A DNA stretch of 64,000 nucleotides from Anaerolineae bacterium (GTDB lineage: Bacteria > Chloroflexota > Anaerolineae > Promineifilales > Promineifilaceae). The translations under genes and the position numbers were made by a program. The stretch covers positions 124,001 to 188,000 of the forward strand of contig JAUIAP010000006.1 in NCBI GenBank assembly GCA_030425205.1, given 5' to 3'. Each line of letters starts with the position of its first letter. Position 1 is the stretch's first letter. The notes under the pieces are model-generated. The model ran no database searches and was not told where the DNA came from. It saw nothing but the letters and a program-made list of their open reading frames with translations. Positions 17,444 to 25,043 of the stretch are shown here, in pieces.

Positions 17444-17459
17444 GCTCCAAAAAAGGAGC
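17444..17459 (-). promoter_or_regulatory. Hairpin covering the dnaK ribosome-binding site
   Basis: On the minus strand GCTCC-TTTTTT-GGAGC forms a 5-bp stem whose right arm is the Shine-Dalgarno GGAG. Short and U-rich in the loop, it could melt with heat and act as a simple RNA thermometer; this is inference from position only. Confidence 0.4.
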
Positions 17460-17481
17460 TAGTTGCTGATTGCCTTGTCGT

Positions 17482-17527
17482 TAGTAAGAGCTCTCTTACT
17501 AGCCACTAGCCCTCGCTACTAGCCACT
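17482..17527. repeat. Tandem-copy hairpin in the dnaK leader
   Basis: TAGTAAGAG pairs with CTCTTACTA (17482-17501), and TACTAGCCACT occurs twice (17497-17507, 17517-17527). The design matches the other intergenic tandem-copy hairpins of this window. Confidence 0.6.
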
Positions 17528-17618
17528 AAAGTTTTTTAATTAAATGTCTGTTTTTTGCTTACATACTTAATTTAAGCGATTAACGTAAGAATGGAATTGG
17601 CGAGGGATAAGGGTTGTG

Positions 17619-17645
17619 TTAGCACACTCGCCCGACAAGTGCTAA
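17619..17645 (-). promoter_or_regulatory. CIRCE element (HrcA operator)
   Basis: TTAGCACAC-N9-AAGTGCTAA matches the 27-bp CIRCE consensus TTAGCACTC-N9-GAGTGCTAA at 16 of 18 arm positions. It lies 174 bp upstream of dnaK, in the dnaK-sodN divergent region. A TATCAT box just upstream on the minus strand may be the dnaK -10. Confidence 0.92.
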
Positions 17646-17703
17646 TGATACAGACAACACATTTGAATTAAATCTGAACAGTGTAACTAGCTTCGATTTC
17701 ACT

Positions 17704-17732
17704 TTGACATTCATTTCTTGGCTCTCTACAAT
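17704..17732 (+). promoter_or_regulatory. sodN promoter
   Basis: TTGACA (17704-17709), 17-bp spacer, TACAAT (17727-17732), a textbook sigma70-type promoter with a leader of about 45 nt before sodN. Confidence 0.82.
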
Positions 17733-17783
17733 GAACGTAGCTTTTTTACAAACAACCCACTTTTAGACAAAGGATGGCTTACT

Positions 17784-18236
17784 ATGTTGAATAAAATGAT
17801 CAATTTGGTCAAGAATCTGTTCCCTGCTGAAGAAGTACATGCACATTGCGACGGCCCATGTGGTGTTTATGACCCTGCACAGGCTCGCGTTCATGCGGAA
17901 GCTGTGTTGTCGATGACGAAGAAACTCAACGCAATCGACCTGAGCGAACCCGGCGCACACAACACCTACATTCGCTATGTTGCAATTAAAGAAGAAGAAG
18001 CGGAAGCAGCGAAGCACGATGTACTCGTTCTTTGGACAGACTTCTTCAAGCCAGCACACTTGGAACAGTTTCCAGACCTGCACGACGTTTTCTGGCAGAC
18101 AACCAAACTTTGCAGCGCGTGCAAGCAAAGTGTTGACGAGGAAAAGGCAAACCAATTGATGGAACATGTCGAAAAGATTCACAACATGTTCTGGGAAGCC
18201 AAAGGGCGCGACGTGGAGTTCGTTCGCGCTAGCTAA
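17784..18236 (+). CDS. sodN: Nickel superoxide dismutase
   Basis: 150 residues. A 20-residue leader (MLNKMINLVKNLFPAEEVHA) precedes HCDGPCGVYDP, the nickel hook of NiSOD, in which the new N-terminal His, Cys2 and Cys6 bind nickel after cleavage. The rest (VLSMTKKLNAI, ...WTDFFKPAHLEQFPDLHDVFW) fits the four-helix subunit of the hexamer. It removes superoxide; the leader is short and not a Sec signal, so it is probably cytoplasmic. ATG at 17784 has AGGA about 10 nt upstream. The maturation protease gene follows after 8 bp. Confidence 0.96.
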   Translation: MLNKMINLVKNLFPAEEVHAHCDGPCGVYDPAQARVHAEAVLSMTKKLNAIDLSEPGAHNTYIRYVAIKEEEAEAAKHDVLVLWTDFFKPAHLEQFPDLHDVFWQTTKLCSACKQSVDEEKANQLMEHVEKIHNMFWEAKGRDVEFVRAS

Positions 18237-18244
18237 CTTCCTGC

Positions 18245-18598
18245 ATGAGTAACTTGTTACCCAACAGCAGCTTTTCGGAGCTGCTGTTTTTGTTTGTCGG
18301 CTGGCGCAAACGCCAGCGCGTGGTTGGCAACTCGATGGCACCGTTGCTCAAGCAGGGCGATGAGGTGTTGCTCGATCCCCGTGCCTATCACGGCCATTTA
18401 CCCAAAGTTGACGAAATTGTCGTTGCGTGGCATCCAAATTCGGCCGATCTCAAAATTGTCAAGCGCGTCGCGTTTGTCGATGAAGATGGCTGCTGCTTTT
18501 TAGTGGGTGACAATCGGCAAGAGAGCGAAGATAGCCGCACGTTTGGGTTGATCCCGACCGATAGAATTCTAGGACGCGTCACGTCACGTTTTGGATAG
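18245..18598 (+). CDS. sodX: Nickel-type superoxide dismutase maturation protease
   Basis: 117 residues, a short S26 (signal-peptidase-like) protease. Catalytic Ser in VGNSMAPLL, catalytic Lys in KIVKRV, then VGDNRQESEDSRTFG, the family box. It is predicted to cut the sodN leader to expose the nickel hook. Location directly behind sodN supports this specific assignment over a general signal peptidase. Confidence 0.94.
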   Translation: MSNLLPNSSFSELLFLFVGWRKRQRVVGNSMAPLLKQGDEVLLDPRAYHGHLPKVDEIVVAWHPNSADLKIVKRVAFVDEDGCCFLVGDNRQESEDSRTFGLIPTDRILGRVTSRFG

Positions 18599-18675
18599 TG
18601 GCAAACGCCTACCCCAAAAATTTCACCACAAATTAGATTGTTTCCAAGCACGCAGTCACGTACCATCCAACCCGT

Positions 18676-20034
18676 ATGGGTTTTGTCCGAAGTCTGCTAC
18701 TTTGGGTGGGTATGGTGTTGGTTGTCGCATGTGCGAAGATTTCCCCTACCCCGACCGTCGCCACCGTCACAGCTGCGCCCACAAAAACACAAGCCATTGT
18801 CCCCACAGCCATCCCAACAGACACACCGACGATAACGCCGCTACGCTGGCGTATTCTGAGTAACAATTCGGCCGAAACCGCGATCTTTAGCAACGTCGCA
18901 GACCAAATCAGGTCAACCCATCCACAGTTTGATCTCACATTTGAAACGGGCGCGGACGACTACTACAGCACCCTTTGGGCAGAGCTAGAAGCGGGTACTG
19001 CGCCCGATGTGTTCTGGTTGCCCGCCACGAAGCTCTCCGATTTTGTCCAATCGGGCCATTTGCAAAATCTGCGTGATGCTGCCAATGCAACGGCAGGCTA
19101 TAACGACGCGCTCTTTTATCCGGGCCCGATGTTTCATCTGACATTCACGCCAACCGCCGAAAAAGACCGCGATCCGCTCTGGGGCTTACCGCGCACCATC
19201 TCGACATTTGCGCTGTACCTCAACCTCGATCTCTTGGCAGAGGCACAAGCGCCCGACCCACGTGCGCTGGCGTTTAGCAATCGTTGGGATTGGGCAGCCT
19301 TTCGGGACATAACGCAACAAGTCACGGACTTGCGTGAGACAACGATTGGCTATGGACAGAACAGTTGGTGGGGGACGCATGGCGCATGGATTTTTGGTGC
19401 AGGTGGCGGTTATTTGAACATGGATCGCAGCGGATGTGTGCTGAATTCGGCCGAATCACTCGCTGGCCTCGACTTTGAACGCTCGCTTTATGACGATCTG
19501 CGGGTCAGCGTGCCGCTAGATGACTCTGCGAGCAGTGAATTCCTCAATGGAAACGTGGGGCTTTATCTCGATGGCCGCTGGTTTACCTCAACTATGCGTA
19601 AGCAGGCCGATTTTGCGTGGGATGTGGTGGCATTGCCAGAAGGGGATGCTGGGGCGTTCAATTGGCTATTTTGGGGCGCGTATGTCGTTAACGCGCATAC
19701 GGAACATCCACAAGAGGCATGGGAGTTGGTGTGGGCGTTAAGTTCGGCCGAAATTCAACAATACGTCACCGCCGCTGGTATCAATCTGCCCAGCCGTGTC
19801 GGCGCGGACAATATCCAAGCCTTTCTCGACTCCATCCCACCGACCAACAATGCCGCGTTTCTCGCAGGGCTTGACAATTCCGTTGTCGAAGCCCCCCTCT
19901 GGAACGCCGATTTTGCCGCTGTCGATGACATTTCCCAGCAATATGTCGAGCAATACCTGCGCGGTGAAATCACGCCGAGCGCATTCCAAGAAGGGGTCTG
20001 TCGTGCCGTTGAAACGACGTTGCCTAATCCTTAA
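18676..20034 (+). CDS. Extracellular solute-binding lipoprotein, sugar type
   Basis: 452 residues. Lipobox VVACA at about 16-20, then a Thr/Pro linker, then a family-1 solute-binding fold: LEAGTAPDVFWLP, LRDAANATAGYND, WGLPRTISTFALYLNLDLL, and a late FLNGNVGLYLDGRWF with a hydrophobic closing. It should bind a sugar or oligosaccharide outside the membrane. No permease or ATPase gene lies nearby, so it is an orphan. Its stop overlaps the stop of the convergent SBBP-repeat gene by 4 bp. It has three TCGGCCGA copies, all read S-A-E. Confidence 0.87.
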   Translation: MGFVRSLLLWVGMVLVVACAKISPTPTVATVTAAPTKTQAIVPTAIPTDTPTITPLRWRILSNNSAETAIFSNVADQIRSTHPQFDLTFETGADDYYSTLWAELEAGTAPDVFWLPATKLSDFVQSGHLQNLRDAANATAGYNDALFYPGPMFHLTFTPTAEKDRDPLWGLPRTISTFALYLNLDLLAEAQAPDPRALAFSNRWDWAAFRDITQQVTDLRETTIGYGQNSWWGTHGAWIFGAGGGYLNMDRSGCVLNSAESLAGLDFERSLYDDLRVSVPLDDSASSEFLNGNVGLYLDGRWFTSTMRKQADFAWDVVALPEGDAGAFNWLFWGAYVVNAHTEHPQEAWELVWALSSAEIQQYVTAAGINLPSRVGADNIQAFLDSIPPTNNAAFLAGLDNSVVEAPLWNADFAAVDDISQQYVEQYLRGEITPSAFQEGVCRAVETTLPNP

Positions 20035-21662
20035 CGCCGAATCGCGGGCAGGTATAGCAAGAACTCCTCTGGTGTTGGGGTTGGTGTTGGCGTGTTTGTT
20101 GGTGTTGGTGTTGGCGTGTTTGTTGGCGTATGCGAGGGTGTTGGCGTCGGCGTGATCGGCTCACGCACGATCAGCTCACTGATGAACATATCGTAATCGC
20201 CGTTCAACGTTTCATCATATGCGCCTGCGGTCGTGCAAAAGTCGTCCGAGCGTGTTTCACCCGTCAAAACGACATGACCCGCATCGTTGATAACGAGTGC
20301 GTTGCCACGCTCCGCTTCGCTACCGCCAAAAAATGTGCTGTAATTGATGTCGTAATTTCCGAGATCAAAACGCATAATGAACGCATCCCAACCTCCGCCT
20401 AGCGTGTCGTCCAGTGCATCGGCCGTCACTGGAAAAGTTTCCGATTTGGTATATCCCGTCACATACGCTTCACCATGCGCCAACACAACGTCAAACGCAC
20501 GTTCCTCGTCTATGCCGCCAACATATGTGCTTGTTTCAAACGCGCTGCCGTCGCTGTTGACTACGGTCAGGAACACATCATGCCCTGAAAACCCAGTCCC
20601 GTTAAATGTCGCATCATACGCATTCGCCGTTGTGGGAAAGTTGGCGGCATTGGTCGTTCCAACGATGACTACCTTGCCATCGTCTGTGACAGCCAACGCA
20701 TTGCCCCGATCTTCATCGTCGCCACCGAGATAGCTGATATATTCGCGTGTGGTGCCATCACTGCTCAACTTGGCGAAAAATGCATCCGCCCCTGTCCCAG
20801 CCGTTGTTTGCGCTGCGCCAGTGGAAACGGGCAGGTCGGTGGAAAACGTCCAGCCTGTCAGATAGACATCCCCAGCTGGATCAACGGTAATGTCTAGCCC
20901 CGCTTCTTGACCCGCACCACCGATCAGTGTGCTCCAAATGATGCTATTCCCGTCCGCGCTATATTTTGTCACAAAGACGTCACGTGTTCCTGCATGTGTT
21001 ACGCCTGTGGTGACAGGGAAATCGCTGGCCGACCATGTGCCACCCGTCACAAGCACCTCGCCGTTGGGATAGACATACAGGCCACGCGCAATCTCTAACT
21101 GACCACCACCGATAAAGGTACAGTAGGCAGGAGTACCGTCCGCATTTTGCTTGACGAGAAAGCCGTCGCCGCTACCGTTCGCATCGTAAACGGGATCATG
21201 GCCGGGCAAATCTTCACCAACCGCGTTGCAGAAATCCACGGTGCGCGTTCGGCCGATAAAATAGCGGTTCCCTGCCGCGTCGATTCCCATCGCAAGCCCT
21301 TCATCCTCATCATCTGGCTGGTCGGGACGCACGTTGACCCAAAGTTGCGACTCCATTTGTGAAAGATCGGGCGAAAATGCCATCGTGATCGCGTCAACAC
21401 CATGTTGGTCTTGTCTTGCGGGCGGTGGGAATGTTGTGGAAAAGGTGGTTCCACCAACAAAGACGTTGCCAGCTTGGTCTAGCACAATACCATTGGCGTT
21501 CTCAGTTTGCAGGTCACCAACCAGTGTGCTGTGTACGACGTCGGGATTGGCGCAAATCAGTCCAGTGGTGGCGGGAGAAGTGCTGGAATCGGCCGATGCG
21601 TTAAATTGTGCCAGCAGGAATGCCGCAATAAGTAATAGTGAAAGTGGGATCAATGTTTTCAT
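20031..21662 (-). CDS. SBBP-repeat secreted protein with TPTP stalk
   Basis: 543 residues. Signal peptide (MKTLIPLSLLLIAAFLLAQFNASA). The body is a beta-propeller-like array of SBBP repeats (FVGGTTFSTTFP, LVTGGTWSASDFPVTTG, YLTGWTFSTDLPVSTG, VIVGTTNAANFPTTANAYD and others, about 50 residues each). Residues about 505-535 are a Thr-Pro stalk, and the protein ends LLYLPAIRR. A similar [YF]LP-x-x-basic end is on the subtilase of this window. Probably a surface protein. Its start overlaps the upstream mannosyltransferase stop by 4 nt. Confidence 0.87.
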   Translation of the reverse strand: MKTLIPLSLLLIAAFLLAQFNASADSSTSPATTGLICANPDVVHSTLVGDLQTENANGIVLDQAGNVFVGGTTFSTTFPPPARQDQHGVDAITMAFSPDLSQMESQLWVNVRPDQPDDEDEGLAMGIDAAGNRYFIGRTRTVDFCNAVGEDLPGHDPVYDANGSGDGFLVKQNADGTPAYCTFIGGGQLEIARGLYVYPNGEVLVTGGTWSASDFPVTTGVTHAGTRDVFVTKYSADGNSIIWSTLIGGAGQEAGLDITVDPAGDVYLTGWTFSTDLPVSTGAAQTTAGTGADAFFAKLSSDGTTREYISYLGGDDEDRGNALAVTDDGKVVIVGTTNAANFPTTANAYDATFNGTGFSGHDVFLTVVNSDGSAFETSTYVGGIDEERAFDVVLAHGEAYVTGYTKSETFPVTADALDDTLGGGWDAFIMRFDLGNYDINYSTFFGGSEAERGNALVINDAGHVVLTGETRSDDFCTTAGAYDETLNGDYDMFISELIVREPITPTPTPSHTPTNTPTPTPTNTPTPTPTPEEFLLYLPAIRR

Positions 21663-23500
21663 GGAATTATCTCGATAGTTGTTAACGGAAGCGCATCCGC
21701 TCCTGTGTCTATTGTCATGCGTCGCGTGGGGTCAAGCGCATCATACCAGCCAATCGAGAGACGATACTCCCCGATTGCATCGGCCGGAACCAATACCCCA
21801 ACGTTGCTCACAAACGTCGTCCCCGCCACCCACTCGGTTGTCAACGGCTGCGGTTCACTGTCTTTCTGCGCGATTGGCACAATGTTCTGACCATCGATCA
21901 GATGCACAAATAGCTTGTAGCGGTCACCGACAGGCGCAATCGCTTCCCAGAAAAGTGTGAGTTGGATGACATCGTTGGGTTGTAGTTGATCGGCGTTCAG
22001 CGTGTAGCCGTTCAGTCTGATTTTATCATCAAAAACGTGATTTGTGGGTGTTTGCATTGCATCGCTCATCGCTGATGGCACAGCGTAGGTCACAAACCGC
22101 ACATCGCCGCGCCACTCCTCGCGTGCCTTAAACGTATTCGCATCCAACCAACTTTCGACCCATCGGTCTGGGTCCTGCTGTTGGTCACCCCAATACAAGA
22201 CATAAAGCCGGTCATGTTCACTGGCAATCGTTTCAAGTTCTGCGAGCGTCTCTGTATAGTCGCGTGTGCGCGGAATCGGATAGACGGGTGCACCCTCAGC
22301 GTGATAATAGGTAAACACCTCCCACTGGTTTGGGGCGTTCAGCAAAATCGCCGCATTGGGATGATTTTCGCGCTCAATCTGTTGCGCCATTCCGCGATAG
22401 TCATCGCGGGCAAAGGCTGGATTGAAGAAAATTTCTCTTAAACCGAAGTAACTCGACAGCGTAATGATGCCGACCAAGAATGCTAAGTTCAACAGACTGA
22501 CATTGCGATGGAGTCGTGGAGCTTTTGCCGCAATCGTCGATGCGTGAATACCCCAATATCCACTAAATCCGATAGTCGTGATTGGAACGAGAAATAACAG
22601 GAATTTGTAGAATTCACTATCCGTGGCACCGAGAAAAATTAATGCGAAGAGTGTAAGGCCAAACCAGACAAAACTATCAATGCGACGCGCGTAGGTGGCA
22701 AAGAGCAAACTATACATCACGATGAGCAGCGCACCGTAGGCGACATGCAGCGCAGGCCCAGAAAACAAAAATACAACGGCTTCAAACAAGAATAGCAAGA
22801 TGGGTTGAGCCGAGCCGCGATTGCCACCCAAGCCGTCCAGCATGTATGGAATCCACGGCAGATAGAGGAGCAAACTAATAAACGCAAGCAGAAGCCAGCG
22901 ACGAGTCGGCTTTGTGTGCAGATAGCGTAGTGCCATTACACCGCCGTGAATGATCAACACGATGCCAAAAAAGTAGTGTGTGTACAGTCCCAACGCGATC
23001 AATAGGACATAGCCGATCTGTCGCGGGCGTGTCCAAGTATTGCCATCGCCCAAAACGACCGTACTCGCAATAATCAGCAGCGGCAGCAGCATGTACATGC
23101 GTGTTTCCTGACTGTAATAGATCAAGGCGGGATTGATCGCAAGCGCAAAGGCGGCAAGGATTGCGGCGCGGCTGGTCGTATGGGATGTCAGCGCGTCGAG
23201 CGGCAATGGCTTACGAACGAGTGGTACAACGAGCGCAACTAAAATAACGCCAGAAAATGCGGAAAATGAGCGTAAGCCAAATTCGCTATCTCCCACCAAC
23301 TCGCGCCAGCCGCGCAGGATTAGATAGTAAAGTGGCGGATGTACGTCGCTGGCTGTCCCCTCAATGATTAGCTCAACGGAGCGTTCGCTCAGGCGTGCGC
23401 TGTTGCCTTCGTCATTCCAGAAAGATTGCGCGTCGATGCGATAGAAGCGCAAGCCAGTCGCCAACAGCAAAATGACAATCAATGGCAGATAGCGACGCAT
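21659..23500 (-). CDS. GT39-like membrane glycosyltransferase
   Basis: About 613 residues. LLLATGLRFYRIDAQSFWNDEGNSARLS is the first-loop signature of protein mannosyltransferase-like enzymes, with the catalytic Asp/Glu pair (N-D-E), followed by DVHPPLYYLILRGW and about ten hydrophobic segments. The last 200 residues are soluble and beta-rich. It uses a lipid-linked sugar; acceptor unknown. ATG at 23500 overlaps the stop of the upstream GH-like gene by one nt (TGATG), and its stop overlaps the SBBP gene by four, so the three are coupled. Confidence 0.87.
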   Translation of the reverse strand: MRRYLPLIVILLLATGLRFYRIDAQSFWNDEGNSARLSERSVELIIEGTASDVHPPLYYLILRGWRELVGDSEFGLRSFSAFSGVILVALVVPLVRKPLPLDALTSHTTSRAAILAAFALAINPALIYYSQETRMYMLLPLLIIASTVVLGDGNTWTRPRQIGYVLLIALGLYTHYFFGIVLIIHGGVMALRYLHTKPTRRWLLLAFISLLLYLPWIPYMLDGLGGNRGSAQPILLFLFEAVVFLFSGPALHVAYGALLIVMYSLLFATYARRIDSFVWFGLTLFALIFLGATDSEFYKFLLFLVPITTIGFSGYWGIHASTIAAKAPRLHRNVSLLNLAFLVGIITLSSYFGLREIFFNPAFARDDYRGMAQQIERENHPNAAILLNAPNQWEVFTYYHAEGAPVYPIPRTRDYTETLAELETIASEHDRLYVLYWGDQQQDPDRWVESWLDANTFKAREEWRGDVRFVTYAVPSAMSDAMQTPTNHVFDDKIRLNGYTLNADQLQPNDVIQLTLFWEAIAPVGDRYKLFVHLIDGQNIVPIAQKDSEPQPLTTEWVAGTTFVSNVGVLVPADAIGEYRLSIGWYDALDPTRRMTIDTGADALPLTTIEIIP

Positions 23501-24843
23501 CAATCTTCTCTTTGTGGCGCAATTGCCAATTGTAAACCAGAGACGATAGCGACGAATGCGGAGAGTTGGAAAAGAATCGGCCGAAAACCCCAAACTCCCT
23601 TCGCCCCTCGCTCGATGACATCATTCGGCACATATTCTGCCAACGCTTCCCACGCTGGCAACGGCGTAAAGTCTGGTTCCATCGCTCGAAAATAGTAAAA
23701 CGGCTGCCCTTCTCTTGGCACAGCATCTTTCAAGAACCAATAGTTTGCGACACCAACCCACGACCAGTCCGTCTGAATGCGTTCATAGAGCGCAACCGCA
23801 TAACGCGCCTGTTCCTCCAAGCTCACTTGTCCAAACGGCTCCATCCCCTCTGCTACGATCCCATCAGGAATCGCGTTCCAGCCCGTCTCCCCAAACCAGA
23901 CCGCCTTCTCCGCATCCCCATTTTTCACCATCATATCCCGTGTAAATTGATGATAGTTGTAGCTGACGCGATTCCATTGCAGGCGTTGGTCACTCGCCCC
24001 AGAGCGCAGGCCATAACCTTGCGCGGCCATGACATCAAAACAATCCCCTGCGCCTGCCGCATACATGCGCTGCAAAAAAACCATATCGTTCAAGTTAGTG
24101 GGCGTGATTTCAAATGTGGGTGACAGGGAGGGCGCAATGATAATCGCGTTGGGATTGGCCGCTTTTGCTCGCTGATAGCCGACGCACAAAAGCTCGGTAA
24201 ACTGCTCAGGATTGGGACCAGAGAAACCCCATTCCTCATTGCCATTTGGCTCATTCCAGAGCTGAAAATAAGTGATGCGTCCCGCGTAACGGGCAACAAC
24301 GGCCGCCACAAAATCGCCATAATCAGCAAAATCATCGGGTGGCGCAAACGCACCGTTCTCATTGCCGACCGCACGACTCCATGCAGGTGGGTTGTCTAAT
24401 CGTGCAATGATCTCGATCTCATGCGATTCGGCAAGGTCAACGATGTTGTCGTATTTCTCCCACGCGCTCTTGAACGGTTCGTGGCGGCGATCTTCAAAAT
24501 CGTCTTTGGCGTGAATTTCAATATCTTCCCAAGAGAATTGCTGGCGCACAAATTTGAAACCCGCATCACTCAACGTCTCCAACACTTGCTCCCGTACCTC
24601 AGGAAGTGCCTCATGCTGGATAAAAATGTTCATGCCAAATGGGGAAACGTCCACGTGCTGCACATCTGCATCAAGCGCGAGATCGGGCTGCGGTCGCGTC
24701 GCCGTGTTGAACCAATGCAGTACGCCGATCAGTTGGCCGGGCAGCGACTCTTCACCCGTCAAATCGCGTAAGGAGCGGGCTTGCGGCCAGACAGCAACCA
24801 AGATACCGGTGAGAGATAAAAGGAAAATCAGTTTGCGGAGCAT
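23500..24843 (-). CDS. Membrane-anchored glycoside-hydrolase-like protein (clan A type)
   Basis: About 447 residues. An N-terminal membrane segment (MLRKLIFLLSLTGILVAVW) and a C-terminal one flank a TIM-barrel domain. The acid/base motif QLWNEPNGNEEW and the nucleophile region AVWFGETGWNA are visible, as in GH39/GH5-like enzymes. Substrate unknown; the neighbouring mannosyltransferase suggests a link to surface glycans. I chose ATG 24843 over a longer frame because a TATAAT box lies 7 nt upstream of it, which implies an almost leaderless transcript. Confidence 0.82.
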   Translation of the reverse strand: MLRKLIFLLSLTGILVAVWPQARSLRDLTGEESLPGQLIGVLHWFNTATRPQPDLALDADVQHVDVSPFGMNIFIQHEALPEVREQVLETLSDAGFKFVRQQFSWEDIEIHAKDDFEDRRHEPFKSAWEKYDNIVDLAESHEIEIIARLDNPPAWSRAVGNENGAFAPPDDFADYGDFVAAVVARYAGRITYFQLWNEPNGNEEWGFSGPNPEQFTELLCVGYQRAKAANPNAIIIAPSLSPTFEITPTNLNDMVFLQRMYAAGAGDCFDVMAAQGYGLRSGASDQRLQWNRVSYNYHQFTRDMMVKNGDAEKAVWFGETGWNAIPDGIVAEGMEPFGQVSLEEQARYAVALYERIQTDWSWVGVANYWFLKDAVPREGQPFYYFRAMEPDFTPLPAWEALAEYVPNDVIERGAKGVWGFRPILFQLSAFVAIVSGLQLAIAPQRED

Positions 24844-24850
24844 GGATGGG

Positions 24851-24869
24851 ATTATAGCTTTTCGGCCGA
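24851..24869 (-). promoter_or_regulatory. Promoter with TCGGCCGA 5 nt upstream of -10
   Basis: On the minus strand TCGGCCGA, 5 nt, then TATAAT (24851-24856), then 7 nt to the ATG. No good -35 is visible. The same arrangement occurs before the GT4 gene at 41182. Confidence 0.6.
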
Positions 24870-25043
24870 AATCCCCCATCCCTACACATAATTCGGCGGC
24901 AAGCTGTTAAGGATTCGTCGCCTATGCCGCACTGCGTCATGTTGTCACGGTTTCTGACGTATGTTAAACTTTTGCTTCATTCGGGTGGACGGTTCGATTG
25001 TTCGGACTGCCCAACAGCCTATTCTATTAAGGAAGAGAAGCAC

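Noticed and set aside
17774..17794. Short frame starting at the ATG just before sodN
   Set aside because: It ends after six codons and lies between the ribosome-binding site and the true start.
20031..20160. Plus-strand frame opposite the Thr-Pro stalk
   Set aside because: A low-complexity shadow of the TPTP coding repeat.
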